64,000 bases of DNA from Lysobacter lycopersici (GTDB lineage Bacteria > Pseudomonadota > Gammaproteobacteria > Xanthomonadales > Xanthomonadaceae), in the NCBI RefSeq assembly GCF_007556775.1, contig NZ_CP041742.1, forward strand, positions 2,308,001-2,372,000. The letters are read 5' to 3'. Positions 38,902 through 47,487 of this stretch are shown piece after piece. A program made the position numbers and the translations under genes. Position 1 is the first letter of the stretch; each line of letters starts with the position of its first letter. The notes beneath the pieces were generated by a model. That model made no database searches. It was not told where the DNA came from and worked only from the letters and a program-made list of their open reading frames with translations.

Positions 38902-40170
38902 ATGTACTCCCGCGCCGACCTGATCGCAGGCTTCGATCCCGAACTCGCGGCGGCCATCGCCGGCGAGAACCGCCGCCAGGAAGACCACGTCGAGCTGATC
39001 GCATCCGAGAACTACGCCAGCCCGCGGGTGATGGAAGCGCAGGGCAGCCAGCTCACCAACAAGTACGCCGAGGGCTACCCGGGCAAGCGCTACTACGGCG
39101 GCTGCGAATTCGTCGATGTCGCCGAACAGCTCGCCATCGACCGCTGCAAGCAACTGTTCGGGGCGGACTACGCCAACGTGCAGCCGCATTCCGGTTCGCA
39201 GGCCAACCAGGCCGTGTACTTCGCGCTGCTGAATCCCGGCGACAGGATCCTCGGCATGTCGCTAGCCCACGGCGGCCACCTCACCCACGGCGCCAAGGTC
39301 AATGCATCCGGAAAACTGTTCGACGCCGCGCAGTACGGCGTGAACGACGCCGGCCTGATCGACTACGACGAAGTCGAACGCCTCGCGCTGGAACACAAGC
39401 CGAAGATGGTCGTCGCCGGTTTCTCCGCGTATTCGCAGGTGGTCGACTGGGCGCGCTTCCGCGCCATCGCCGACAAGGTCGGCGCCTACCTGTTCGTGGA
39501 CATGGCGCATGTCGCCGGCCTCGTCGCTGCGGGGGTGTACCCGAATCCGGTGCCGCACGCGCACGCCGTGACCTCGACCACGCACAAGACCCTGCGCGGC
39601 CCGCGCGGCGGCATCATCGTCGCCAGCCGCGAAGGTGCGGGCGAACAGTTCGACGAGATCACCAAGAAGCTGCAGTCGATCGTGTTCCCCGGCATCCAGG
39701 GCGGTCCGCTGATGCATGTCATCGCCGCGAAGGCGGTGGCGTTCAAGGAAGCGCTGCAACCGGACTTCAAGACCTACCAGCAGCAGGTGGTGAAGAACGC
39801 GCAGGCGATGGCCGATGTATTCCTCAAGCGCGGCTACAAGATCGTTTCCGGCGGCACGCAAAACCACCTGATGCTGGTCGACATGATCGGCAAGCCCGTG
39901 TCCGGCAAGGATGCGGAGGAAGCCCTCGGCAAGGCGCACATCACCGTGAACAAGAACGCGGTGCCGAACGATCCGCGCAAGCCCTTCGTCACCTCCGGCC
40001 TGCGCATCGGCACGCCCGCCGTCACCACGCGCGGCTACAAGGAGGCCGATTGCGTGGCGCTGGCGAACTGGATCTGCGACGTGCTCGACGCGCCGAACGA
40101 CGAAAACGTCATCGCCGGCGTGCGCGGCAACGTCGAGAAGCAGTGCGCGCAGTTCCCGGTGTACGGATGA
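38902..40170 (+). CDS. glyA: Serine hydroxymethyltransferase
   Basis: A 422-residue PLP enzyme that interconverts serine and glycine and loads one-carbon units on tetrahydrofolate. The PLP lysine is K229 in [15 protein letters not shown]. Other signature parts are [20 protein letters not shown] (about 37-56), YYGGCEFVD and [14 protein letters not shown] (about 365-378). ATG 38902 gives [12 protein letters not shown]; upstream ATGs in frame lie before the promoter box. nrdR follows 8 bp after the stop, an arrangement common in proteobacteria. Confidence 0.97.
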   Translation: MYSRADLIAGFDPELAAAIAGENRRQEDHVELIASENYASPRVMEAQGSQLTNKYAEGYPGKRYYGGCEFVDVAEQLAIDRCKQLFGADYANVQPHSGSQANQAVYFALLNPGDRILGMSLAHGGHLTHGAKVNASGKLFDAAQYGVNDAGLIDYDEVERLALEHKPKMVVAGFSAYSQVVDWARFRAIADKVGAYLFVDMAHVAGLVAAGVYPNPVPHAHAVTSTTHKTLRGPRGGIIVASREGAGEQFDEITKKLQSIVFPGIQGGPLMHVIAAKAVAFKEALQPDFKTYQQQVVKNAQAMADVFLKRGYKIVSGGTQNHLMLVDMIGKPVSGKDAEEALGKAHITVNKNAVPNDPRKPFVTSGLRIGTPAVTTRGYKEADCVALANWICDVLDAPNDENVIAGVRGNVEKQCAQFPVYG

Positions 40171-40178
40171 GATAGCGC

Positions 40179-40715
40179 GTGCACTGCCCCTTTTGCCAGC
40201 ACGTCGATACCAAGGTCATCGATTCGCGCGCGTCGGAAGACGGCGCGACGATCCGCCGCCGGCGCGAATGCGAGGCCTGCGGCGAACGTTTCTCGACGCT
40301 GGAAACGGTCGAGCTGAAATTGCCGGCGATCATCAAGGGCGACGGCCGGCGCGAGAACTTCGATGCGCGCAAGCTGCGCCTGAGCATGGAACGCGCATTG
40401 CACAAGCGCCCGGTGTCGGAGGAACAGCTGGAGGCCGCGATCCGCTCGGTCGTGCACCAGGTGCGGATGAGCGGCGAACGCGAACTTCCGTCGCGCCGCA
40501 TCGGCGATTTCGTGATGGCCGAGATGCGCAAGCTCGACCACGTCGGCTACGTGCGCTTCGCCTCGGTGTACCGCGCGTTCGAGGACGTCGCCGACTTCCG
40601 CGAGGAAATCGAGATGCTCGAGCGCGACCTGCCCGGCGAAGGCCAGTTGCCGCTGCTCGGCGCCGACGTGGTGCCTTTCGACAAGAATGTCGATCGCAAC
40701 AAGAAGCAGCGCTGA
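40179..40715 (+). CDS. nrdR: Transcriptional repressor NrdR
   Basis: A 178-residue repressor of ribonucleotide reductase genes. An N-terminal zinc ribbon has C3, C6, C31 and C34 ([10 protein letters not shown] and [10 protein letters not shown]). An ATP-cone (about 49-139) senses ATP/dATP. GTG start at 40179, which leaves the conserved MHCPFC N-terminus; no clear Shine-Dalgarno was seen. It lies between glyA and the rib genes as in E. coli-type nrdR-ribD-ribH-nusB clusters. Confidence 0.96.
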   Translation: MHCPFCQHVDTKVIDSRASEDGATIRRRRECEACGERFSTLETVELKLPAIIKGDGRRENFDARKLRLSMERALHKRPVSEEQLEAAIRSVVHQVRMSGERELPSRRIGDFVMAEMRKLDHVGYVRFASVYRAFEDVADFREEIEMLERDLPGEGQLPLLGADVVPFDKNVDRNKKQR

Positions 40716-40719
40716 GGCC

Positions 40720-41817
40720 ATGCCCGCCTTCTCCGCCACCGACCACGCGCTGATGGCGCGCGCGTTGCGCCTCGCCGAACGCGGCGCGTACACGACCCAG
40801 CCGAACCCGATGGTCGGCTGCGTGATCGCGCAGGGCGACGAAGTCGTCGGCGAAGGCTGGCACCAGAAAAAGGGCGGGCCGCACGCGGAAGTGTTCGCGC
40901 TGCAAGCCGCCGGCGAACGCGCGAAGGACGCCACCGCCTACGTCACCCTCGAGCCGTGTTCGCACACCGGCAGCACGCCGCCATGCGCGGATGCGCTGAT
41001 CAAGGCCGGGATTTCGCGCGTGGTCGCGGCGATGCGCGATCCGAATCCGCAGGTGGATGGCAGCGGTTTCGCGAAACTGCAGGCCGCGGGCATCGCGGTC
41101 GAATCCGGCCTGATGGAAAAACAGGCGCGCGAACAGAACCGCGGTTTCCTGTCGCGCGTCGAGCGCGGGCGACCATGGCTGCGGGTCAAGCTCGCAAGCA
41201 GCGTGGACGGCCGCAGCGCGATGGCCAGCGGCGATTCGAAATGGATCAGCGGCGAGGCCTCGCGCCACGACGTGCAACATTGGCGCGCGCGTTCCGGCGC
41301 GATCCTCACCGGCGCAGGCACGGTGCTGACCGACGACCCGCACCTCACCGTGCGCCTCGGCGACGACACCGCGTTCGTGCCGCCGCTGCGCGTGGTGCTC
41401 GATCCCGGCCTCGCCACCGTCGCGCGCGGCCACGTGCGCGAAGGCGATGCGCCGACGCTGTACCTGCACGCGCCCGACGCCAAGCCGGCGCGCGACATGC
41501 ATGCCGAGCACGTCGCGGTGCCGGTGGAGGGCGGGCGTTTCGACCTCGCCGCGGTGCTGCGCCTGCTCGGCGAACGCGGCGTCAACGAAGCGCAGGTCGA
41601 GGCCGGCGCGACGCTGGCCGGTGCGTTCCTCGCCGCCGGCCTGGTCGACGAACTGTTGCTGTACGTCGCGCCGGTGATGCTGGGCGAACGCGCGCGTCCG
41701 CTGTTCGAAGGCCTGCACATCGACGCCATGACCGAACGCCTGCGCATGCGCATCGTCGAAAGCCGCCGCATCGGCGACGACGTGCGCGTGCTGCTGCGAC
41801 CGGAACCGGCGGCGTGA
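40720..41817 (+). CDS. ribD: Bifunctional diaminohydroxyphosphoribosylaminopyrimidine deaminase / reductase
   Basis: A 365-residue riboflavin enzyme that catalyses the second and third steps from GTP. The N-terminal zinc deaminase has HAE (55-57) and PC-x8-C (C80, C89, in TLEPCSHTGSTPPCADALIK). The C-terminal reductase covers about 150-365 (WLRVKLASSVDGRSAMASGD, GAGTVLTDDPHLTVRL, VEAGATLAGAFLAAGLVDEL). The start MPAFSATDHALM lies four bases after the nrdR stop; an in-frame ATG inside nrdR is less likely. The stop overlaps the next gene as GTGA. Confidence 0.96.
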   Translation: MPAFSATDHALMARALRLAERGAYTTQPNPMVGCVIAQGDEVVGEGWHQKKGGPHAEVFALQAAGERAKDATAYVTLEPCSHTGSTPPCADALIKAGISRVVAAMRDPNPQVDGSGFAKLQAAGIAVESGLMEKQAREQNRGFLSRVERGRPWLRVKLASSVDGRSAMASGDSKWISGEASRHDVQHWRARSGAILTGAGTVLTDDPHLTVRLGDDTAFVPPLRVVLDPGLATVARGHVREGDAPTLYLHAPDAKPARDMHAEHVAVPVEGGRFDLAAVLRLLGERGVNEAQVEAGATLAGAFLAAGLVDELLLYVAPVMLGERARPLFEGLHIDAMTERLRMRIVESRRIGDDVRVLLRPEPAA

Positions 41818-42569
41818 ACGCGGTGTCGTTCCACGACCATTTCTCCGCGGTCGCCGCACAGTACGCACAGGCGCGGCCGGAATATCCGCAGGAACTGTTC
41901 GACTGGATCGCTTCGATCGTGCCATCGCGCGAACTGTGCTGGGAAGCCGGCTGCGGCAGCGGGCAGGCGAGCCGCGACCTCGCGTGCGTGTTCGAGCGCG
42001 TGCATGCCACCGACCCGAGCGCGGCGCAGATCACGAACGCGAAAGGCCCGGCGAACGTCGATTTCGCGGTCGAGCCGGGCGAAGCCTGTTCGCTGGCCGA
42101 TGCGAGCGTGGATGCGGTTTGCGTCGCGCAGGCCTTGCACTGGTTCGACCTGCCGCGCTTCTTCGCCGAATGCGAACGCGTGCTGAAACCCGGCGGCGTG
42201 CTGTTCGCCTGGGGCTACCAGGACATCGAGGTCGACGACGACATCGCCGGGGCGAATGCGGCGTTGCAGGCGCGCATCCGCGACGACTGGGCACCGCAGC
42301 GCGATTTCATCGACGCGGCCTACGCCGGATTCGAGTTCCCGTTCGGGAAGATCGAGGCGCCTCGTTTCGAACTGCGCGCGGAATGGACGTTGCCGAGATT
42401 GCTCGGCTATTTCTCCAGCTACTCGGCGACCAAAACCCATCGCGAACGCACCGGCGAGGACGCGGTCGCGCTGCACGCCGACGAGCTCGCTGCGGCATGG
42501 GGCGATACGGAGCGCGTGCGCGGCGTGCGCTGGCCCATGTTCGTGCACGCGCGCAGGAAGCCGTACTAA
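41814..42569 (+). CDS. Class I SAM-dependent methyltransferase
   Basis: A 251-residue methyltransferase of the Methyltransf_11 type. Motif I is CWEAGCGSGQAS (about 42-53), motif II region is RVHATDPSAAQI, and ADASVDAVCVAQALHWFDLP is the post-II segment (about 95-114), followed by ECERVLKPGGVLFAWGY. The C-terminal part is alpha-helical. Similar proteins include TMT-type trans-aconitate methyltransferase relatives, but no substrate can be assigned. The GTG start overlaps the ribD stop; an alternative GTG is three codons later. It lies inside the riboflavin operon and abuts ribE (TAATG), so it is co-expressed. Confidence 0.85.
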   Translation: MNAVSFHDHFSAVAAQYAQARPEYPQELFDWIASIVPSRELCWEAGCGSGQASRDLACVFERVHATDPSAAQITNAKGPANVDFAVEPGEACSLADASVDAVCVAQALHWFDLPRFFAECERVLKPGGVLFAWGYQDIEVDDDIAGANAALQARIRDDWAPQRDFIDAAYAGFEFPFGKIEAPRFELRAEWTLPRLLGYFSSYSATKTHRERTGEDAVALHADELAAAWGDTERVRGVRWPMFVHARRKPY

Positions 42570-43168
42570 TGTTCACGGGATTGATCGAAGGCGTCGGCAC
42601 CCTGGCCGCACGCGAGGAGCGCGGCGGTGACGCGCGCTTGCGCATCGGCGTCGGCACGCTGCCGTTCGCAGGCGTGCAACTGGGCGAAAGCATTTCGGTC
42701 AACGGCTGCTGCCTGACCGTGGTCGCGTTCGATGACGAGGGTTTCGAAGCCGACGCCTCGAACGAGACGCTGGCGTTGACCACGCTCGGTTCATTGCCGA
42801 TCGGACGTGCGCTCAACCTCGAGCGCGCGATGCTCCCGACCGATCGCCTCGGCGGGCACCTGGTCAGCGGCCACGTCGACGGTGTCGGCGTCGTGCGCGG
42901 GGCGTGGGACGACGCGCGCGCGCAGCGCTGGTCGTTCGCCGTACCGGCGCCGCTGCGGCGCTACATCGCCGCGAAAGGCTCGATCTGCGTCGATGGCGTC
43001 AGCCTCACGGTGAACGCGGTCGATGGCGATGGCTTCGAAGTCGCGCTGGTGCCACACACGCTGGCGCACACCGCGTTCGGTTCCAACAGCGTCGGCGACG
43101 ACGTCAACCTCGAAGTCGACCTGGTCGCGCGCTACGTCGAACGATTGCTGCAGGAAAGAAACGCATGA
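42569..43168 (+). CDS. ribE: Riboflavin synthase, alpha type
   Basis: A 199-residue riboflavin synthase that dismutates two lumazines to riboflavin. Two homologous lumazine-binding barrels are seen: MFTGLIEGVGTL and LGESISVNGCCLTVVAFDDE in the first, GHLVSGHVDGVGVV and GSICVDGVSLTVNAVDGDGF in the second. The C-terminal helix (ARYVERLLQERN) trimerises. The ATG shares its A with the TAA of the methyltransferase, and the stop overlaps the start of ribBX. Confidence 0.95.
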   Translation: MFTGLIEGVGTLAAREERGGDARLRIGVGTLPFAGVQLGESISVNGCCLTVVAFDDEGFEADASNETLALTTLGSLPIGRALNLERAMLPTDRLGGHLVSGHVDGVGVVRGAWDDARAQRWSFAVPAPLRRYIAAKGSICVDGVSLTVNAVDGDGFEVALVPHTLAHTAFGSNSVGDDVNLEVDLVARYVERLLQERNA

Positions 43169-44274
43169 GCTTCGCAGGCATCCCCGAACTCCTCGACGAA
43201 CTGCGCGCCGGGCGCATGGTCGTGATCGTCGACGACGAGGACCGCGAAAACGAGGGCGACATGATCATGGCCGCGGAACTGGCGCGGCCATCCGACATCA
43301 ACTTCATGGTCACGCATGCGCGCGGCCTGGTATGCCTGTCGCTGACCCGCGAACGCTGCCGCCAGCTCGGCCTGCCGCCGATGGTGCGCGACAACACCTC
43401 GCCGCACGGGACCAACTTCACCGTGTCGATCGAGGCAGCCGAAGGCGTGACCACCGGCATCAGCGCCTACGACCGCGCGCACACCATCCGCACCGCGGTG
43501 CGTCCGGATGCGAAGCCTTCCGACCTGTCGCAGCCGGGGCACATCTTCCCGCTGCAGGCGCAGCCCGGCGGCGTGCTCAATCGTGCGGGCCACACCGAAG
43601 CCGCGAGCGACCTCGCGTTGCTCGCCGGCTTCGAACCAGCCGGCGTGCTGGTGGAAATCCTCAACCCCGACGGTTCGATGGCGCGGCGCCCGCAGCTCGA
43701 GGAATTCGCGCGCGAGCATGGGTTGAAGATCGGTTCGATCGAAGACCTGATCCGCCATCGCCTCGCTACCGAACACACCATCGAGCGCATCGACGAGCGC
43801 GAGGTCGAGACTACGCACGGACCGTTCCGACTCGTCACGTATCGCGATCGCATCGGCCACGGCCTGCATTTCGCGCTGCTCCGTGGCGAAGCGGATGCTT
43901 CGATCCCGACGCTGGTGCGCGTGCACATGCAGAACGTGCTGTCCGACGCGCTGCACTGGCGGCGCACCGATTTCGGCCCGGGTACCGAGGAGGTGCTCGC
44001 CGCGATCGCGCGCGAAGGCCGCGGCGCGTTGGTCGTGCTCGGCGCGGAAACCGACGCCGACGCGTTGCTCGCGCGCCTGCGCGGGCCGCAATCCGAAGCA
44101 ACGGCCACGCCACGCGGCGCGGTCGCGGAATGGCGGCGCAACGGCGCCGGCAGCCAGATCCTTGCCGACCTCGGCCTCGGCCGGCTGCGGGTGATCGGCA
44201 CGCCGCGGCGCCAGGTCGGGCTCGGCGGCTTCGGCCTCGAGGTCGTGGAATACCTCGAACTGCCGCCGCGTTAA
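43165..44274 (+). CDS. ribB: DHBP synthase fused to a degenerate GTP cyclohydrolase II domain (RibBX)
   Basis: A 369-residue protein. Residues 1-205 are a full 3,4-dihydroxy-2-butanone 4-phosphate synthase: metal-binding VDDEDRENEGDMIMAAE (22-38), DNTSPHGTNFTVSIEA and RAGHTEAASDL (140-150). Residues 210-369 align with GTP cyclohydrolase II but contain no Cys at all, so the three zinc-binding cysteines are lost (the site reads VRVHMQNVLSDALHWRRTDF). It should therefore supply only DHBP, and a true ribA must lie elsewhere. It overlaps ribE by four bases. Confidence 0.92.
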   Translation: MSFAGIPELLDELRAGRMVVIVDDEDRENEGDMIMAAELARPSDINFMVTHARGLVCLSLTRERCRQLGLPPMVRDNTSPHGTNFTVSIEAAEGVTTGISAYDRAHTIRTAVRPDAKPSDLSQPGHIFPLQAQPGGVLNRAGHTEAASDLALLAGFEPAGVLVEILNPDGSMARRPQLEEFAREHGLKIGSIEDLIRHRLATEHTIERIDEREVETTHGPFRLVTYRDRIGHGLHFALLRGEADASIPTLVRVHMQNVLSDALHWRRTDFGPGTEEVLAAIAREGRGALVVLGAETDADALLARLRGPQSEATATPRGAVAEWRRNGAGSQILADLGLGRLRVIGTPRRQVGLGGFGLEVVEYLELPPR

Positions 44275-44311
44275 ACTGTCGGCCCTGCCGTTCGCCTGAC
44301 GATTCGACCCG

Positions 44312-44779
44312 ATGCCGCATTACGAAGGCGACCTGCGTGCCCGCGACGGCGCGCGCTTCGCGATCCTCGCCAGCCGCTGGAACCCGCGCATCACCGACGC
44401 GCTGGTTGCTGGCGCGCGCAAGGCCTTCGCCGACCACGGCGTGTCCGAACAGGTCGTCGACGTGGTGCGCGTGCCCGGCGCCTGGGAATTGCCGCAGGCC
44501 GCGGCGAAACTCGCCGCCGCGCGTTCGCACGTCGCCATCGTCGCGCTCGGTTGCGTCATTCGCGGCGACACGCGCCATTACGAGCAGGTCGCCGACGGCT
44601 GTTCCGACGGATTGATGCGCGTGGCGCTCGATCACGGTGTCCCGGTCGCGAACGGCGTGCTCGCGGTGGAACTGCACGAAGACGCGGAGAAGCGCGCCGG
44701 CGGCAGCCACGGCAACAAGGGCGAGGAAGCTGCATTGGTGGCGATCGAAATGGCGAACCTGCTGGAGCAACTGCCATGA
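44312..44779 (+). CDS. ribH: 6,7-dimethyl-8-ribityllumazine synthase
   Basis: A 155-residue lumazine synthase that condenses the pyrimidine from RibD with DHBP. Substrate-binding parts are [20 protein letters not shown] (about 19-38), [16 protein letters not shown] (about 53-68) and [20 protein letters not shown], with the catalytic His in RHYE (about 89). [10 protein letters not shown] and a C-terminal [16 protein letters not shown] complete the fold. The preceding 37 bp contain TAAACT (44272-44277), a possible extra promoter. The stop overlaps nusB. Confidence 0.95.
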   Translation: MPHYEGDLRARDGARFAILASRWNPRITDALVAGARKAFADHGVSEQVVDVVRVPGAWELPQAAAKLAAARSHVAIVALGCVIRGDTRHYEQVADGCSDGLMRVALDHGVPVANGVLAVELHEDAEKRAGGSHGNKGEEAALVAIEMANLLEQLP

Positions 44780-45228
44780 ACCAGCGTCGCAGACCCGATG
44801 GCATCGATCCGGTGTTGCGCGGGCGTGCGCGCCGGCGCGCCTTGCAGGCGATCTACGCCTGGCAGGTCGCGGGCGGAGATGCGAAGCAGGTCATCGCCCA
44901 GTTCGCGCACGAACAGGCGCGCGAAATCGCCGACCTCGAATACTTCGAGGACCTGGTGCGCGGCACCATCGGCCGCGTGGCGCAACTCGACGATGCGCTC
45001 GTTCCCTACCTCGACCGCGAGGTCGCGCAGGTCGACCCGATCGAGCGCGCGGCGCTGCGCATCGCCACCTACGAACTGCTGCATCGCCCGGACGTGCCGT
45101 ATCGCGTCGTGCTCAACGAGGCCATCGATTCGACCAAGCGCTTCGGTTCCGAACACGGCCATACCTACGTCAATGGCGTGCTAGACCGCGCCGCCGCGGA
45201 ATGGCGCGCGCCGGAAGCGAAGGCATGA
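44776..45228 (+). CDS. nusB: Transcription antitermination factor NusB
   Basis: A 150-residue all-helical antitermination factor that binds boxA RNA with S10. Family features are [20 protein letters not shown] (about 16-35), [20 protein letters not shown], then [20 protein letters not shown] (about 90-109) and the C-terminal [20 protein letters not shown]. The start overlaps ribH (ATGA). A CTCTCCC repeat follows the stop and runs up to thiL. Confidence 0.95.
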   Translation: MNQRRRPDGIDPVLRGRARRRALQAIYAWQVAGGDAKQVIAQFAHEQAREIADLEYFEDLVRGTIGRVAQLDDALVPYLDREVAQVDPIERAALRIATYELLHRPDVPYRVVLNEAIDSTKRFGSEHGHTYVNGVLDRAAAEWRAPEAKA

Positions 45229-45231
45229 TGT

Positions 45232-45279
45232 TCCCCTCTCCCGCTGGCGGGAGAGGGTGGCGCAGCCGGGTGAGGGTGG
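45232..45279. repeat. CTCTCCC...GGGTGAGGG repeat upstream of thiL
   Basis: CCCCTCTCCCGCTGGCGGGA followed by GAGGGTGGCGCAGCCGGG and TGAGGGTGG. Hairpin plus tail; the terminal GAGGGTGG abuts the thiL ATG and is the only Shine-Dalgarno-like sequence. Homologous to 34698-34739. Confidence 0.85.
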
Positions 45280-46227
45280 ATGCTTGAATTCGACCACATC
45301 GCGCGCATCCGCGCGCGTTGCACGACGCGCTCCGACGTCTTGCTCGGAATCGGCGACGACGCCGCGTTGTTGCAGGTTCCGGCGAACACGCAGCTCGTCG
45401 TGGCGACGGACACGCTCAATGCCGGCGTGCATTTTCCGGAAGCGACATCGCCAGCCGACATCGGCTGGAAGGCGCTGGCGGTGAACCTCTCCGACCTCGC
45501 CGCGATGGGCGCGACGCCCGCGTGGTGCACGCTGTCGCTGTCCATGCCCGAAGCCGATGCGGCGTGGGTCGATGCCTTCCTCGATGGCTTCCTCGAACTT
45601 GCCGACGCGCATCGCGTCGCCCTGGTCGGCGGCGACACCACGCGCGGGCCGTTGTCGGTCTGCGTTACCGCGCACGGTTTCGTCGAAGCCGGCTCGGCGC
45701 TGCTGCGTTCCGGCGCGCGCGTCGGCGACGAGATCTGGACCAGCGGCACGCTCGGTGACGCGGCCGGCGCGCTGGTGCAGTTGCAGGCGGGAAGCGCGGT
45801 CGATCCGGCCTTGCGCGAACGCCTCGACCGGCCGACACCGCGCGTCGCGCTCGGCCGGGCGTTGCGCGGAATCGCGGGCGCATGCATCGACATCTCCGAC
45901 GGACTGCTCGCCGATCTCGGCCATGTCTGCAGCGCGAGTGGCCTCGGCGCCGAGATCGAGCTCGCGGCGCTCCCGGCATCGGCGGCGCTGCGATCCGCGT
46001 TCGACGAGGAATCGCGCCGCTCGCTGCAAGCCACCGGTGGCGACGATTACGAACTCTGCTTCACCGCGCCGGAAACGATGCGGAGCGATGTCGAACGCGC
46101 CGCACGCGAGGCTGGCGTCGAGGTCGCGCGCGTCGGGCGCATCGTCGCCGGGACCGGAGTCGTGGCGCGCCGTGAAAACGGCGAGCCGTGGACGCCGCCG
46201 CGCAGGGGTTACGCGCACTTCGCCTGA
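45280..46227 (+). CDS. thiL: Thiamine-monophosphate kinase
   Basis: A 315-residue ATP-dependent kinase that makes thiamine diphosphate. The PurM-like fold is visible: LLGIGDDAALLQVPANTQLV (about 21-40), DTLNAGVHFPEATSPADIGW, LAVNLSDLAAMGATPAWCTL (about 67-86) and LVGGDTTRGPL. ACIDISDGLLADLGHVCSAS and TGGDDYELCF complete the C-terminal lobe. The nusB-thiL order is conserved in many proteobacteria. Its ribosome-binding site lies in the upstream repeat. Confidence 0.95.
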   Translation: MLEFDHIARIRARCTTRSDVLLGIGDDAALLQVPANTQLVVATDTLNAGVHFPEATSPADIGWKALAVNLSDLAAMGATPAWCTLSLSMPEADAAWVDAFLDGFLELADAHRVALVGGDTTRGPLSVCVTAHGFVEAGSALLRSGARVGDEIWTSGTLGDAAGALVQLQAGSAVDPALRERLDRPTPRVALGRALRGIAGACIDISDGLLADLGHVCSASGLGAEIELAALPASAALRSAFDEESRRSLQATGGDDYELCFTAPETMRSDVERAAREAGVEVARVGRIVAGTGVVARRENGEPWTPPRRGYAHFA

Positions 46228-46330
46228 GCCCGTGTCGTCCGTGTGCCGTCGGTCACGATGCCGACGGGCACTGCCGCGAATCGCCGTCGATGCGCATTCT
46301 GGATGCACCCTCCAACGCGGAAGCGAAGCG

Positions 46331-46456
46331 ATGTTTCGGAAAATCCTGGTCGGCCTGGCGCTGGTGGCGATCCTGTGCGCGGTCGGCGCCACCGGTTACC
46401 AGTTCGGCAAGCACCTGCGGGAACGCGATCGCGTCGCGGACGTGCAGCCGGGCTGA
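46331..46456 (+). CDS. Small single-span membrane protein
   Basis: A 41-residue ORF, MFRKILVGLALVAILCAVGA then TGYQFGKHLRERDRVADVQP and G. One membrane helix (about 4-22) with a basic N-terminus and a charged C-terminus. GGAAGCG lies about 6 bases before the ATG. It sits alone between thiL and the convergent UDG-like gene. No family is recognised. The hydrophobic-helix pattern and ribosome-binding site support it, but at this length chance is possible. Confidence 0.5.
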   Translation: MFRKILVGLALVAILCAVGATGYQFGKHLRERDRVADVQPG

Positions 46457-46484
46457 CGCATCTACCGCCCGGGTGCGCAGGCGG

Positions 46485-47087
46485 TCAGGGTTGCGACAGC
46501 ACGGCATGCACGCGTTCGCGCAGCGCCGGCAGCACTTCCGCTTCGAACCACAGATTGGCCTTGAACCAGCCGACGTTGCGCGGGCTCGGGTGCGGCAGCG
46601 GCATGTGGTCCGGCAGGTATTCGCGCCAGGCGCGCACGGTTTCGGTCAGCGTCGCCTTGCGTCGCGGGCCCAGGCACCAGGCCTGCGCGTACTGGCCGAT
46701 CGATAGCGTGAACTCCACGTTGCGCAACAGCGGCAACAGGCGCGGATGCCAGGTGGCGCGGCATTCGGGACGCGGCGGCGCATCGCCGGCACCGGCGCGC
46801 CCGGGATAGCAGAAGCCCATCGGCACGAGCGCCACGCGCCGGGTGTCGTAGAACGTGGCTTCGTCCACCTTCAGCCATTCGCGCAAGCGGCGGCCGCTGG
46901 CGTCGTTCCACGGGATTCCGGTTGCGTGCACGCGCGCCCCCGGCGCCTGGCTGACGATCAGGAGCCGTGCATTCGTGCTTGCGGCCAGCACCGGTCTCGG
47001 TCCGAGCGGCAAATGCGCTTCGCACAGGTGGCAGGCGCGGATCTCGCGCAGCAGTGCGTCGAGTTCGCGTTCAGGATCACGCTTCAT
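46485..47087 (-). CDS. Uracil-DNA glycosylase family protein
   Basis: A 200-residue protein of the UDG-like superfamily. N-terminal CHLC (about 19-22) precedes [20 protein letters not shown] (about 45-64), which corresponds to the glycosylase motif 1 loop. The C-terminal LPHPSPRN (about 163-170) is motif 2. The four Fe-S cysteines of family 4 enzymes are not all evident. The class is usually annotated as uracil-DNA glycosylase family protein without proven specificity. It overlaps yraN by 11 bases and is co-directional with yraN and lpoA. Confidence 0.85.
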   Translation of the reverse strand: MKRDPERELDALLREIRACHLCEAHLPLGPRPVLAASTNARLLIVSQAPGARVHATGIPWNDASGRRLREWLKVDEATFYDTRRVALVPMGFCYPGRAGAGDAPPRPECRATWHPRLLPLLRNVEFTLSIGQYAQAWCLGPRRKATLTETVRAWREYLPDHMPLPHPSPRNVGWFKANLWFEAEVLPALRERVHAVLSQP

Positions 47088-47487
47088 CGGCGCGGAACGC
47101 GTCGCGCAGCCAGTTCAGTCGCGGCGCGTCTGGATCGCCGGAGGCTTCGACCACGTCGAAGCGACAGGGCAGCTCCGCGAGTTGTGGGTGCTCGAGCAGG
47201 AAGCGCTGCGCCGCACGCACCAGTTTTCGACATTTCGCCGCATCCACCGAGGCCGCGCCGCCACCGTGGCCGTCGCTGCGGCGATGCCGGACTTCGACGA
47301 ACACCAACGACGCGCCATCGCGCGCGCCCTTGTCGAGCATGACCAGGTCGAGTTCGCCATCGCGGTAGCGCGCATTCGCGGCGACCGGCGACAGGCCTTT
47401 TTCCAGCAGGAACGCGGCCGCGGCGCGCTCGACCCGCGCGCCGATCGCGCCGCGATCGAGGCCGTCAGTCGTTGTTCGCGCCGGCAT
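47077..47487 (-). CDS. UPF0102/YraN family endonuclease-like protein
   Basis: A 136-residue protein with the YraN fold of restriction-endonuclease-like nucleases: [20 protein letters not shown] (about 16-35), [15 protein letters not shown] (catalytic Glu-Asp), then [11 protein letters not shown] (Glu and Arg of the ExK-like strand). The N-terminal 15 residues are variable. YraN is typically encoded next to lpoA and rsmI, as here. The physiological substrate is not established. It overlaps the lpoA end by 23 bases. Confidence 0.88.
   Translation of the reverse strand: MPARTTTDGLDRGAIGARVERAAAAFLLEKGLSPVAANARYRDGELDLVMLDKGARDGASLVFVEVRHRRSDGHGGGAASVDAAKCRKLVRAAQRFLLEHPQLAELPCRFDVVEASGDPDAPRLNWLRDAFRADEA

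Noticed and set aside
40600-40720. FMN riboswitch upstream of ribD.
   Set aside because: ribD follows nrdR after only four bases and none of the conserved RFN-element blocks was seen in the region.
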